From Natronoflexus pectinivorans (GTDB taxonomy: Bacteria > Bacteroidota > Bacteroidia > Bacteroidales > Marinilabiliaceae), in assembly GCF_004345615.1 (NCBI RefSeq), contig NZ_SLWK01000001.1, positions 496,001 to 560,000 on the forward strand: a stretch of 64,000 nucleotides of DNA, read 5' to 3'. Under the pieces are notes generated by a model. That model searched no databases, had not been told where the DNA came from, and saw only the letters and a list, made by a program, of their open reading frames with translations. Positions 42,003-50,803 of this stretch are shown one piece after another (the first letter of the stretch is position 1; each line of letters begins with the position of its first letter). Both the position numbers and the translations under genes were made by a program.

Positions 42003-43541
42003 TTATATGGCTGGTTTGATTCTTAATCTCTGGCCGGGTCTGATTCGTCCGGCATCGGTAATATTATTAAGTCTCATAATATCTTCATTGGAAACACCGG
42101 GATATTGCCTTGCAATTGTCCAGAGGTTGTCCCCCGATCGCACTGTGTACCATACATAGTTGCCATCGTCACCGACAGATGCAGTGGCCGGAGCCGGCGT
42201 GGCTGCTGCTGCCTGAACCGGTTGTCCCATATGTCGTGCAGCGACTGCACGAAAATGATCCGCTCTACTTGCCGGAACATAAATGGTCAGTCTCTGACCA
42301 ACCCTGATTATGTTACGGTTAATATTATTCCAATATCTTAAATCTGACGCTCTTACATTAAACCATTCAGCAATCAGACCAACCACGTCGCCTGATTTTA
42401 CAGTATATTCAATGGGTACTGTTCCGGCAGGTGCAACCACGGCATGTGTTGTACTTGATGGAGAAATTACAAGTTGGTTGTTGGGAAAAAATTCGTCTCT
42501 TCGATGAGCGTATATGGTGTCTTCAATGGATGCAAACATGGTGGTTTGGTCAAAAGCGAGTCGTAACGGATACAAAGCGTTTTGAGCCGGGATAACATCC
42601 CGGCGATATTGCGGGTTTAGCTCCCTGATGAACTCTATTGGAATGTTTGTCATCTCTGAAATTTGCTCAAAATGCAATGGTTGACTGATCATAACCGTAT
42701 CGGTTGCAACAGGAAAATTAACCGGACGGGCATGTAAATTATGCTCTTCAGCGTATTTGAAAGCATATGTTGCAGCTATAAAAGCCGGGACATAGCCCCT
42801 GGTTTCACGGGGCAGTCGATAATAGATGGCCCAGAAATCGCGCTGACCGCCTGATCGACGAATGGCCCGGTTTACATTTCCCGGACCGCAATTATATGCT
42901 GCTAATACAAGATGCCAGTCTCCGTATATCTCGTATAAATCTGACAGAAAATCTGCTGCAGCTTCGGAAGCCTTAACCGGATCACGACGTTCATCGATAT
43001 AAGAATTTACATTTAGTCCATAATGTCGCCCGGTATGATACATGAATTGCCATATTCCGGATGCTCCAGCGCGTGACAATGCTCTTGGATTTAATGCCGA
43101 CTCAACCACAGGAAGATATTTCAATTCAAGAGGAAGATTACGGGCATCAAGGGCTGCTTCAAAGATTGGGAAATAGTGCTCCGATAGTCCCAGCATGTTT
43201 TCCATCTGGGTTCTTCTTCTTTGTGTATATAGTTGAATGTAGGCCTTTACCTGACTGTTAAAGGGATAATAAATGGGAGAATTAATATCGGCCAGTCGAT
43301 GAATATATACTGAATCGGGAATTTCATCAACCAGCATTTCTCTTGACTTAATGATAGTATCCAGCACCATATCAAGGGAAGTTGCAGATCGTACGTGCCA
43401 AAGATTAACCATGCTGTCAAGCGATGTAACAAAAGCCTCTCTCTCTGCGTCGGTTGTCTTTACATTGCTGGAAGAGGTGCTTGCATATAGCCCAGTTGTC
43501 ATTCCTAAAGTAAAGAGCGTAATTAAAATATTTATCTTCAT
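42003..43541 (-). CDS. Membrane-bound lytic murein transglycosylase (MltD-like) with LysM repeats
   Basis: Exported peptidoglycan-cleaving enzyme of 512 residues. A signal peptide (MKINILITLFTLGMTTGLYA) leads to the SLT domain with catalytic Glu in VVESALNPRALSRAGASG, WQFMYHTGRHYGL and VLAAYNCGPGNVNRAI. Two LysM domains follow (YTVKSGDVVGLIAEWFNVRASDLRYWN; YTVRSGDNLWTIARQYPGVSNEDIMRLNN). The ATG at 43541 begins a normal signal peptide; the frame is open another 74 codons upstream without support. Follows DUF5683 and parB on the same strand, a recurring Bacteroidota arrangement. Confidence 0.94.
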   Translation of the reverse strand: MKINILITLFTLGMTTGLYASTSSSNVKTTDAEREAFVTSLDSMVNLWHVRSATSLDMVLDTIIKSREMLVDEIPDSVYIHRLADINSPIYYPFNSQVKAYIQLYTQRRRTQMENMLGLSEHYFPIFEAALDARNLPLELKYLPVVESALNPRALSRAGASGIWQFMYHTGRHYGLNVNSYIDERRDPVKASEAAADFLSDLYEIYGDWHLVLAAYNCGPGNVNRAIRRSGGQRDFWAIYYRLPRETRGYVPAFIAATYAFKYAEEHNLHARPVNFPVATDTVMISQPLHFEQISEMTNIPIEFIRELNPQYRRDVIPAQNALYPLRLAFDQTTMFASIEDTIYAHRRDEFFPNNQLVISPSSTTHAVVAPAGTVPIEYTVKSGDVVGLIAEWFNVRASDLRYWNNINRNIIRVGQRLTIYVPASRADHFRAVAARHMGQPVQAAAATPAPATASVGDDGNYVWYTVRSGDNLWTIARQYPGVSNEDIMRLNNITDAGRIRPGQRLRIKPAI

Positions 43542-43629
43542 AAAGCTTCTTGTTTGTGGTTCATAAAAATTATTGCAATTTACTACAGAAAACGATATTG
43601 CGCCAGATTTGTTATACTGATTTGTTTTT

Positions 43630-44268
43630 TTAAAATCTGATTTGAAGTTGTAACGCGGGAATGGCATTTGACTCAGGATATGGTTGAAGCAGAACCGGTT
43701 CAAGACTAAATGACAAGTCATCACTGATATCAAAATCGTAAAAATGAGCATCAACAGCCGCATCTATGATGTTGGCCAGATAAATTGCAGCAAGACCAAT
43801 ATAACTCAAATCCCGGTCTCTTTTATATCTGCGGCGTTTGTTTTGTAAAGCTCTCTGAAACCATTCAGAATATCGCCCATGAACATCATCAATGGTAAGT
43901 GTAGGCGGAATGAATCTTTCATAGCTGGTATTCCCCGGATCCCGAATCAAAAAATCACGATACGCTGATCGGTACCTGTTGTAATAAGTCGTGTTAAAAG
44001 AGATTCCATAAACAACGCCTCCAATTCCTGCATATAGCAGGGGAACCTTCCAGTACATTTCATTATATACCTGGCCTAATCCGGGTAAAACCGCAGAATA
44101 AAGTGTGGCCTTATGAGGTGAATGATGATATTGCTCAGGGTAGAAGTCATAAAGATAGACTTCGTTTGAAACGTAGTTCGTTGTATCAGCCGCCTGTCCC
44201 TCAACCAAAACCGGCATCATTAGAATAATGATGACCGACAATACGAGTCTTTTATAAAATATGCTCAC
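43630..44268 (-). CDS. DUF5683 domain protein
   Basis: Protein of 212 residues with an N-terminal signal or anchor (RLVLSVIIILMMPVLVEGQA), then HSPHKATLYSAVLPGLGQVYNEMYWKVPLLYAGIGGVVYGI, RDLSYIGLAAIYLANIIDAAVDAHFYDFDISDDLSFSLEP, which define DUF5683. Function unknown; it sits between parB and a lytic transglycosylase. I choose a GTG at 44268, 23 bases after the parB stop, since it begins a credible signal peptide; ATG candidates at 44340 and 44361 lie inside parB and add a charged leader. Confidence 0.82.
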   Translation of the reverse strand: MSIFYKRLVLSVIIILMMPVLVEGQAADTTNYVSNEVYLYDFYPEQYHHSPHKATLYSAVLPGLGQVYNEMYWKVPLLYAGIGGVVYGISFNTTYYNRYRSAYRDFLIRDPGNTSYERFIPPTLTIDDVHGRYSEWFQRALQNKRRRYKRDRDLSYIGLAAIYLANIIDAAVDAHFYDFDISDDLSFSLEPVLLQPYPESNAIPALQLQIRF

Positions 44269-44290
44269 GTGGCGAATAAAATTACTTTTA

Positions 44291-45172
44291 TCACTCCTTC
44301 GTTTTGTCCAGAATTGAAATAATCTTTTCCAGTTCCTCATCAGAACGAAAGGGAATAACAATTTTTCCGTTTCCTTTGTCGTTTCTGGAAAACTGGATAT
44401 TTGTTTTAAAAAAATTGGACAGTTGTTGTTTCAACTCGTTATACTCGGTAGCTGGCTGGGAAACATTTTTTTCAACCGGCCTGGCTTCGATGTCACCTGC
44501 TGCAACTTTTCTAACCAGCTCTTCAACTTTACGAACCGAGTAATCATTATGGATGGTCTCATTAAAAATTCGAATCTGGGTTTTCGGATTTTCAACGTTA
44601 ATGATTGCTCTGGCATGTCCCATTGAAATTTGTCGCTCACGCAAACCCAACTGGATTTCAGCCGGAAGTTTTAGTAAACGCAAATAGTTGGCAATGGTTG
44701 ATCTTTTCTTGCCCACCTTATCTGAAAGACTTTCCTGGGTAAGTTTGCACTCATCCATAAGGCGCTGATAACTGATGGCAACTTCAATCGGATCCAGATC
44801 TTCACGTTGGATGTTTTCAACCAGCGCCAGTTCCAGCATGGTGTCGTCTTCGGCATCGCGAACGTATGCGGGGACTCTGTTTAAGCCAGCTAGTTTGGCT
44901 GCTCTGAAACGACGTTCACCCGCGATGATCTGATAGCTGTCATCGCTTATTTTTCTTAACGTAAGCGGCTGAACAATGCCAACACCTTTGATGGATAAGG
45001 CCAATTCATTCAGTCGTTCCTCGTCAAAATGTGAACGCGGCTGCCATGGGTTGGCTTCAATTTTTGAAATTTCAATTTCCATAATTGAAGCAGCCGGGCG
45101 GCTTTTGCGTACATCTTCGGTATTGTCAATTAAAGCTCCTAATCCTCTCCCTAAAGCGCTTTTTTTTGCCAT
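44291..45172 (-). CDS. parB: Chromosome partitioning protein ParB
   Basis: DNA-binding CTPase that loads at parS and spreads to organise chromosome segregation. The 293 residues open with AKKSALGRGLGALID, then IEANPWQPRSHFDEERL, IVQPLTLRK, the CTP-binding GERRFRAAKLAG, ENIQREDLDPIE, the helix-turn-helix LTQESLSDKVGKKRSTIANYLRLLKLP and a C-terminal dimerisation region. It lies 20 bases after parA. No parS-like site (TGTTTCACGTGAAACA) was seen near. Confidence 0.96.
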   Translation of the reverse strand: MAKKSALGRGLGALIDNTEDVRKSRPAASIMEIEISKIEANPWQPRSHFDEERLNELALSIKGVGIVQPLTLRKISDDSYQIIAGERRFRAAKLAGLNRVPAYVRDAEDDTMLELALVENIQREDLDPIEVAISYQRLMDECKLTQESLSDKVGKKRSTIANYLRLLKLPAEIQLGLRERQISMGHARAIINVENPKTQIRIFNETIHNDYSVRKVEELVRKVAAGDIEARPVEKNVSQPATEYNELKQQLSNFFKTNIQFSRNDKGNGKIVIPFRSDEELEKIISILDKTKE

Positions 45173-45192
45173 CTTTTATGATAAAGTGATAT

Positions 45193-45990
45193 TTAAATGA
45201 TTTTATCTTTATTGTCCATGCGTGTCATATTGTTTTTTTGTAACAATTCACGCGCCAGATTTAAATAGTTGGTAGCCCCTTTTGATGCGGCGTCGTACAT
45301 AACAACTGCTTTTCCGTAGCTGGGTGCTTCACTCAGTTTAATGTTACGGGTAATGAGGGTTTCAAACACCATCTCCTGAAAGTGGGTTTGAACCTCTTCA
45401 ACCACCTGATTTGATAACCGCAGTCGGGAATCATACATGGTTAAAAGGAAACCTTCAATTTCGAGATCAGGGTTTAATCTGTTTTGAATGATTTTAATGG
45501 TATTCAGAAGTTTTCCAAGTCCTTCAAGAGCAAAGTATTCGCACTGAACAGGAATAATTACAGAATCGGATGCTGTTAAGGCGTTTACAGTAATTAATCC
45601 CAACGATGGCGAACAGTCGATTAATATAAAATCATAATCATTGCGAACCTTCTCCAACACTTCTTTTAATACATACTCTCTTTTGGGCATGTTGAGCATT
45701 TCTATCTCAGCTCCAACCAGATCAATATGTGATGGAAGCACATACAAATGCTCAATTTCTGCTTTCAATATGGCCTTTTGAGTATCAACCTTGTCAACAA
45801 TACATTCATAGATGCTGTTCTCAATGTTGTTTAGATCAAAGCCTAAACCAGAAGTTGCATTGGCCTGAGGATCCGCATCAACAACTAACACGTTGTATTC
45901 GAGTACTGCCAGACTGGCAGCCAGGTTAATTGCAGTTGTGGTTTTACCAACACCTCCCTTTTGATTCGCGAGAGCTATAATTTTTGCCAT
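45193..45990 (-). CDS. parA: Chromosome partitioning ATPase ParA/Soj
   Basis: Deviant Walker ATPase that drives movement of ParB-bound origins over the nucleoid. The 265 residues contain KGGVGKTTTAINLAASL (deviant Walker A), VDADPQANATSGLG, LIDCSPSLGLITVNAL and PVQCEYFALEGL, ending in YLNLARELL. Directly upstream of parB in one operon. A 7-bp inverted repeat CGTCAAA/TTTGACG lies at 46014-46044 in front of it. Confidence 0.96.
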   Translation of the reverse strand: MAKIIALANQKGGVGKTTTAINLAASLAVLEYNVLVVDADPQANATSGLGFDLNNIENSIYECIVDKVDTQKAILKAEIEHLYVLPSHIDLVGAEIEMLNMPKREYVLKEVLEKVRNDYDFILIDCSPSLGLITVNALTASDSVIIPVQCEYFALEGLGKLLNTIKIIQNRLNPDLEIEGFLLTMYDSRLRLSNQVVEEVQTHFQEMVFETLITRNIKLSEAPSYGKAVVMYDAASKGATNYLNLARELLQKNNMTRMDNKDKII

Positions 45991-46013
45991 AAAACAGATG
46001 TTTAAATTTGGTA

Positions 46014-46044
46014 CGTCAAAGTAATAAAAAGTTATTTTTTGACG
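46014..46044. promoter_or_regulatory. Inverted repeat upstream of parA
   Basis: CGTCAAA (46014-46020) and TTTGACG (46038-46044) with 17 bases between, 24 bases before the parA start. On the minus strand the proximal arm lies in TTACTTTG, a one-base variant of the -7 box. Could be an operator for autoregulation by ParA or ParB (inference). Confidence 0.35.
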
Positions 46045-46242
46045 AAAGCCAAAGTTAATCTTTTATTGGTAAATAAATAGAAAATACGGATATAAAATTA
46101 TGCTTGGTGTTGACTTGTTGGGAGTTAAGCGTGTTCTGCGTGTGTCAAATATTTCATATATGCCACAAGTGTGAGATTTTCTCTTAGTTAGAAGCCTCTT
46201 TTGATTTTTAATAAACAATTTATCGGGGTCAATTGATTTTTT

Positions 46243-46845
46243 TTAGCCCATTCCCTTAAGTTTTTGTATTTCCCGATGATGCTGTACAACAAGATCTTCC
46301 TGTTTCTTTCGGGCTTTCTGACGATATTCTTCGAAATCGTCCTTCAAATGATTCAGCTCGTCCTTGGTTTTGCTGATCGTCTCAAGATTTTTTTTGTATA
46401 ATAGGAATATAAACCCGGCTAATAGTAATATTCCTGTCATCGTAAATATTACCAAACTCAGAAAGAATCTCTTGTGCATGGATATTCCAACCAGGCTGAA
46501 TGCATCACGGGCTCTTTCAGCCTGAGCCAATTTTTCACGAGTATCGTTCAATTCTTTGCTTAGCTGTTCTATCTCCGATTTTTGACCGGATATGGTCGAA
46601 TTCAGTGTCCTGATGCGGTTATTTTTATAATTCAGCGTATCGAGAGTATTGGTGTTAAGCTGGTTAAGCCATCTTTCGGGCACCATTCTGTATTGCTCCC
46701 ATCGAGACGACTGATTGATTACAAATTCCAACTGTTCCTGGATGGATGACTCGGTTATATATGGTCTGTTAGGGTTTGCGGAAACAATGCCGATGCTTAG
46801 GATAAAAGCCACAAACGGAAGAATAATGTGCCAAATACTTTTCAT
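46243..46845 (-). CDS. Coiled-coil membrane protein of unknown function
   Basis: Protein of 200 residues: signal peptide (MKSIWHIILPFVAFILSIGIVSA), a coiled coil (NRIRTLNSTISGQKSEIEQLSKELNDTREKLAQAERA, ~75-112), one membrane segment (FFLSLVIFTMTGILLLAGFIFLLY, ~122-145) and a second charged coiled coil to the C terminus (KDELNHLKDDFEEYRQKARKKQE). The first coil would be periplasmic and the second cytoplasmic. I do not recognise a family with assigned function. The ATG at 46845 begins the signal peptide; 19 upstream in-frame residues are ignored. Stands apart from parA by 250 bases that hold nothing else I can name. Confidence 0.78.
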   Translation of the reverse strand: MKSIWHIILPFVAFILSIGIVSANPNRPYITESSIQEQLEFVINQSSRWEQYRMVPERWLNQLNTNTLDTLNYKNNRIRTLNSTISGQKSEIEQLSKELNDTREKLAQAERARDAFSLVGISMHKRFFLSLVIFTMTGILLLAGFIFLLYKKNLETISKTKDELNHLKDDFEEYRQKARKKQEDLVVQHHREIQKLKGMG

Positions 46846-46919
46846 ATTCTTTGTTGTTTTGTCAGATTTCGATTCTGTAAAGATAATTGGAATATACTGC
46901 AAACGCTAGGCGTGATTGT

Positions 46920-47924
46920 TTATTGCATGTTTTTTTTTTTGTTTTTCCGGTTTTTTTCTTGATTTGAAAACCAGTTGATGGAATCGTTGATGGCCATTTC
47001 AATTGGGCGCACTTTTAATCCCAGATTTTTTTCAGCTTTATCGTTGCTGTAATAATTTTCAATGCTTAAAATTTTGGCATTAACCAGATTTAAATCTGCT
47101 ACAACTCCGCACTTTTGAAGAAGCAAACCAGCATAGCCTGCCGCTTTAAGTAGTGACGAGGGAATTTTAACCAGAATAGATTTTTGGCCTGTGATGTTTT
47201 TGAGTTTTTGAAAAAACTCAAAATAACTCAGATTTTCTCCGGCAAGAAGATAATTCTCCCGTGGTTTACCACCAGTCATCGCTTTAATTACTCCTTCAGC
47301 GGCATCTTCCACATGTATAAAATTTTTGCCCCCCGGGGGGTAAAAAATTATTTTTTTTCTCAGTGCCATTAAAATAATTCTACCGCTGGATGGCTTTCCG
47401 TCATAGGCGCCCAACATAAAAGTTGGGTTAACTATTACAATATCAATCCCACCTGAATATTTTTGGATTTGTTTTTCAGACTCGGCCTTGCTTTTCGCAT
47501 AATTGGATTGGGTGAATGGATGTTGTAGCGGTCTGTTTTCGTTTCCCGGGCTTGTTTTGGTTCCATAACCAAAAACATTTGCAGTGCTTACGTATATGAA
47601 TTTTTTAACCTGATGGAGGATTGATGCTTTTACAAGATTTTCAGTGGCCTTTACATTTATCTCATAATATGGTTGGAACGATGGCATTCCCTGAGAAGTT
47701 AATGCTGCTGCATGAATAACTGCATCACATTGGGGAAGAATTCTATTTAATGTAGAAGTATTTGTAAACTCACCCTCCACGAGGGTGAGTTTTTCATCAG
47801 TCATTCCAACATAGCTTTCCGCTCTGCGAAGCAGCCCGATTACAGAATATCCTTTTTCAATTAAAAGCTTAATGATGTTTGTGGCCAACAATCCATTGGC
47901 TCCTGTTACCAGTATGTTTTGCAT
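46920..47924 (-). CDS. NAD-dependent epimerase/dehydratase family protein
   Basis: Extended SDR of 334 residues with TGANGLLATNIIKLL (NAD loop), VIHAAALTS, VSTANVFGYG and YAKSKAESEKQI (YxxxK). Such proteins act on nucleotide sugars or dihydroflavonol-like compounds; the substrate cannot be read here. The ATG overlaps the stop of the upstream SDR gene by one base (TGATG), so the pair are coupled. The gene has homopolymer runs: CCCCCCGGGGGG (47329-47340) at codons for PPGG and an A11 run near its 3' end (46930-46940). Confidence 0.88.
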   Translation of the reverse strand: MQNILVTGANGLLATNIIKLLIEKGYSVIGLLRRAESYVGMTDEKLTLVEGEFTNTSTLNRILPQCDAVIHAAALTSQGMPSFQPYYEINVKATENLVKASILHQVKKFIYVSTANVFGYGTKTSPGNENRPLQHPFTQSNYAKSKAESEKQIQKYSGGIDIVIVNPTFMLGAYDGKPSSGRIILMALRKKIIFYPPGGKNFIHVEDAAEGVIKAMTGGKPRENYLLAGENLSYFEFFQKLKNITGQKSILVKIPSSLLKAAGYAGLLLQKCGVVADLNLVNAKILSIENYYSNDKAEKNLGLKVRPIEMAINDSINWFSNQEKNRKNKKKNMQ

Positions 47925-48742
47925 CACTTAATCGGTTTTTTAGTCGCAACAATTTCCCGTTTTACCGCCCTGGTCAGCAGCGGAAGCTTTATGTTTCGTG
48001 GAGTTAATACCAAAAGCAACCAGTTAATTCTGTTTGACCAACCAAGTAAGATCAATGGCTTTTTTTTCAATAAATTGTAAATAGTTTTTTTTGCCACCAT
48101 TTCCGGCGACATCAGCCCTAAGCGGCCTATCCATCCCTGGTTTTCGATTCTTTGCGTTACGCTTTGATTTGTTTTCATGGGGCCCGGGTGCACCACACTT
48201 GCAAAAACATTGCTGTTTTTTAATTCCTGATTTAGTCCGAGAGTAAATGACTGAACAAACTTTTTTGATGCCGGATAAACTGTTTTATAACCAATTGGGC
48301 TAAATGATGCCATGCTGGATACATTTAATATGTATCCGTGTCTCTGTTTCAGAAGGTTCGGCAGCAGTTGGTGGGTAATCAGCGCCAATGCTGTAATATT
48401 TAGCTGAATGATGTTGTCTATGTAATCAACGTCTGAATCGACAAAGGATCTGGTACCTCCCAATCCGGCATTATTTACCAGAATTGATAGCTCAAAATGA
48501 TCATTTACCCATTTTGTTAATTCCAGAATGTTCTGTTTATTGGTTAAATCGGTTTCATAAATAACCGATTTTCTGCCGTTAATACGGCACATATCAGCCA
48601 CGTGATCAATATTTTCTCCGGGAAGTGCAACCAAAATTGTATGGTACTTTCGCTCAGCTAATTCAATTGCAAAGTATTTCCCTAATCCTTGACTGGCTCC
48701 AGTAATTAAAGCGTATGTATCTGTTGTTTTCTCAGTCATCAT
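47924..48742 (-). CDS. Short-chain dehydrogenase/reductase
   Basis: Classical SDR of 272 residues with TGASQGLGKYFAIELA, NNAGLGG, NVSSMASFSP and YPASKKF (YxxxK). The layout LGLNQELKNSNVFASVVHPGPMKTN and the hydrophobic tail (LILLGWSNRINWLLLVLTPRN) resemble SDRs annotated as ketoacyl or steroid reductases, but the substrate is unknown. I use the first of two adjacent ATGs at 48742; the frame extends 54 codons farther without conserved sequence. First gene of a two-gene unit with the epimerase. Confidence 0.87.
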   Translation of the reverse strand: MMTEKTTDTYALITGASQGLGKYFAIELAERKYHTILVALPGENIDHVADMCRINGRKSVIYETDLTNKQNILELTKWVNDHFELSILVNNAGLGGTRSFVDSDVDYIDNIIQLNITALALITHQLLPNLLKQRHGYILNVSSMASFSPIGYKTVYPASKKFVQSFTLGLNQELKNSNVFASVVHPGPMKTNQSVTQRIENQGWIGRLGLMSPEMVAKKTIYNLLKKKPLILLGWSNRINWLLLVLTPRNIKLPLLTRAVKREIVATKKPIK

Positions 48743-48960
48743 TTGTCTTTTTTTCCTGGATTTCGGATCAACTAATCCGTTGCAAGTTTTATGTTGTGTC
48801 ATCTGGCATGGATGACAGTAAATGTAAAATTGCAAAAAATGAATGTGCTTTTCAAAGTTAAACACACAAATCTGCAATATTTGCACATTAAGAAAAGTAT
48901 CCATGGAAAATAGACGTTAAGAAATTATTGCTAATTAATTACTTGGTTTAAAAAAAAACG

Positions 48961-48968
48961 TATTTTTG
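48961..48968 (+). promoter_or_regulatory. Candidate -7 box of the Na/Pi cotransporter gene with an A9 spacer
   Basis: TATTTTTG fits the -7 box. Just upstream is a run of nine A (48950-48958) and a TTG at 48943-48945, 15 bases from the box, shorter than the usual 19. A longer A run would bring the spacing to the optimum. Confidence 0.4.
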
Positions 48969-49031
48969 TGGCCGAAAATTAGATTGTATAACGTTAAGCC
49001 GTTTTAAATTAGTGCTGTAAATAATATTAGA

Positions 49032-50738
49032 ATGAATTATACATTGTTCGATTTTCTAACGCTGGTAGGCTCTCTGGGGATGTTCCTCTACGGAATGAAA
49101 ATGATGAGTGAATCACTTCAGAGAGTGGCCGGTTCAAAAATGAGAAGCATCCTGTCAGCTATGACCTCCAATCGTTTTTTTGGACTATTGACAGGAATTT
49201 TTGTTACTGTGGTAGTACAATCATCAACGGCTACAACGGTTATGCTTGTGGGATTTGTTAACGCCGGATTGATTACTTTAAAAGAGTCCATAGGTGTTAT
49301 CATGGGTGCCAACATTGGAACTACTTTTACCGGCTGGATGATTTCCGTTTTTGGATTTAAATTTCAAATTAGTGACTATTCATTGCCAATGATTGCCATT
49401 GGGATACCTCTGATTTTTTCGAAGGCAATGGTTCGTCGCAGCTGGGGTGAGTTTCTCGTAGGTTTTGCATTGCTGTTTTTGGGTCTCGACTTTATGAAGG
49501 ACAGCGTTCCTAATATCAGAGAAAATCCTGAAATCATGGCATTTGTAGAAGGATTCTCAGACCTTGGATTTGGCTCTGTTTTAATCTTTCTGCTTATAGG
49601 AACGCTTCTTACAGTGGTTATTCAATCTTCATCGGCCACAATGGCTCTCACTTTCGTAATGATCAGTCAGGGATGGATTGAATTTCAATTTGCCGCAGCC
49701 ATGGTGTTGGGAGAAAATATAGGAACCACCATCACTGCCAATATCGCTGCTAGCGTAGGAAATATCAGCGCTAAACGAGCAGCCAGAGTTCATTTCATCA
49801 TTAACGTTCTGGGGATTTTTTGGATGTTGTTGGTATTTAACTCTTTTGCTGATGCTATTTTACGTTTTGTAACCAGCCCGGGAGGAATGGGAATGGATAG
49901 TGCTGCGGCAGTCCCCACTGCACTTGCTCTATTTCATACGGTATTTAACGTGTTAAATGTTTCCATATTTATCTGGTTCACTCCGTTACTGCAAAAGATT
50001 GTTGTTAAGTTGGTTCCTCAAAAAGACAAGGATTCAGAGGAAGAGTTCAGGTTGAAATACATTACTACTGGAATGTTGTCAACTCCTGAATTATCATTGC
50101 TTCAGGCGAAAAAAGAGGTGCAGTTTTTTGCAAAGCATTCTACAAAGATGTTTGGTTTCTTCAGAAAGATGTTGAAGGAGCCTACCGATAAGAAATATAA
50201 CAAACTGCTTACCAAAGTTCAGAAATACGAAGGGATTTGTGATAATGTAGAGGTAGAAATAACCAACTACCTGAGCCAGATATCACAATATAAAATGAGT
50301 GTTAATGGTCAGCAGCGGATGCGTTCAATGCTAAAATTGGTTGGTGACCTTGAAAGTATTGGCGATTGCAATTTCAACCTTGCTCGTTCGGTAAACCGCA
50401 TGAGGGAAAAGAAAATTACCTTTAACGAGGAGGCGATGCAAAAACTTGAGTTGATGTTTAATCTGGTTGAAGAGTCGCTTGAAATTATGCGGGAGAATTT
50501 GGATAAGGATGAGAGCAATATTAATCTGGGCAAGGCTATGCAAGTTGAAGAGCAGATCAATAATTACCGCAATCAACTTAAAGCTGAGCACCTCGATAAC
50601 CTCTCAAAGGAAGTATACTCTTATGAAGCAGGGATATTATTCAATGATATTTTCTCTGAATGTGAAAAACTTGGAGATTATGCCATTAATGTTTCTGAAG
50701 CGTTGACTGAATCAGCAGCTAAAAGAGCAAAGAAATAA
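49032..50738 (+). CDS. Na/Pi cotransporter family protein with PhoU-like tail
   Basis: Membrane transporter of 568 residues for sodium-driven phosphate movement. The two inverted halves each carry the family QSS motif: VVQSSTATTVMLVGFVNAG and VIQSSSATMALTFVMIS, with GANIGTTFTGW and GENIGTTITANIAA. Residues ~345-560 are a helical PhoU-like domain (LVGDLESIGDCNFNLARSVNRM; CEKLGDYAINVSEAL). Combined NptA/PhoU proteins of this kind are common in Bacteroidota. Followed by a strong terminator. Confidence 0.95.
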   Translation: MNYTLFDFLTLVGSLGMFLYGMKMMSESLQRVAGSKMRSILSAMTSNRFFGLLTGIFVTVVVQSSTATTVMLVGFVNAGLITLKESIGVIMGANIGTTFTGWMISVFGFKFQISDYSLPMIAIGIPLIFSKAMVRRSWGEFLVGFALLFLGLDFMKDSVPNIRENPEIMAFVEGFSDLGFGSVLIFLLIGTLLTVVIQSSSATMALTFVMISQGWIEFQFAAAMVLGENIGTTITANIAASVGNISAKRAARVHFIINVLGIFWMLLVFNSFADAILRFVTSPGGMGMDSAAAVPTALALFHTVFNVLNVSIFIWFTPLLQKIVVKLVPQKDKDSEEEFRLKYITTGMLSTPELSLLQAKKEVQFFAKHSTKMFGFFRKMLKEPTDKKYNKLLTKVQKYEGICDNVEVEITNYLSQISQYKMSVNGQQRMRSMLKLVGDLESIGDCNFNLARSVNRMREKKITFNEEAMQKLELMFNLVEESLEIMRENLDKDESNINLGKAMQVEEQINNYRNQLKAEHLDNLSKEVYSYEAGILFNDIFSECEKLGDYAINVSEALTESAAKRAKK

Positions 50739-50760
50739 GAAATCAAAGTTTGATAGAATA

Positions 50761-50793
50761 AATAAAGGGAGCTTTCACAAGCTCCCTTTATTA
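50761..50793. terminator. Bidirectional terminator between Na/Pi gene and pyrophosphatase gene
   Basis: Stem AATAAAGGGAGCTT / AAGCTCCCTTTATT with a 4-base loop TCAC, flanked by A and T runs on both sides, midway between two convergent genes. Confidence 0.88.
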
Positions 50794-50803
50794 TTTTAAT
50801 GTT

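Noticed and set aside
43542-43763. 74-residue upstream extension of the lytic transglycosylase
   Set aside because: The ATG at 43541 begins a good signal peptide; the extension is unconserved and overlaps the DUF5683 3' region.
44261-44275. Possible parS next to parB (CTCACGTGG)
   Set aside because: Too few matches outside the CACGTG core; it is at the start of the DUF5683 gene.
45991-46242. Replication origin beside parAB
   Set aside because: The 250-base spacer shows no cluster of DnaA boxes and no dnaA, dnaN or gidA genes are near.
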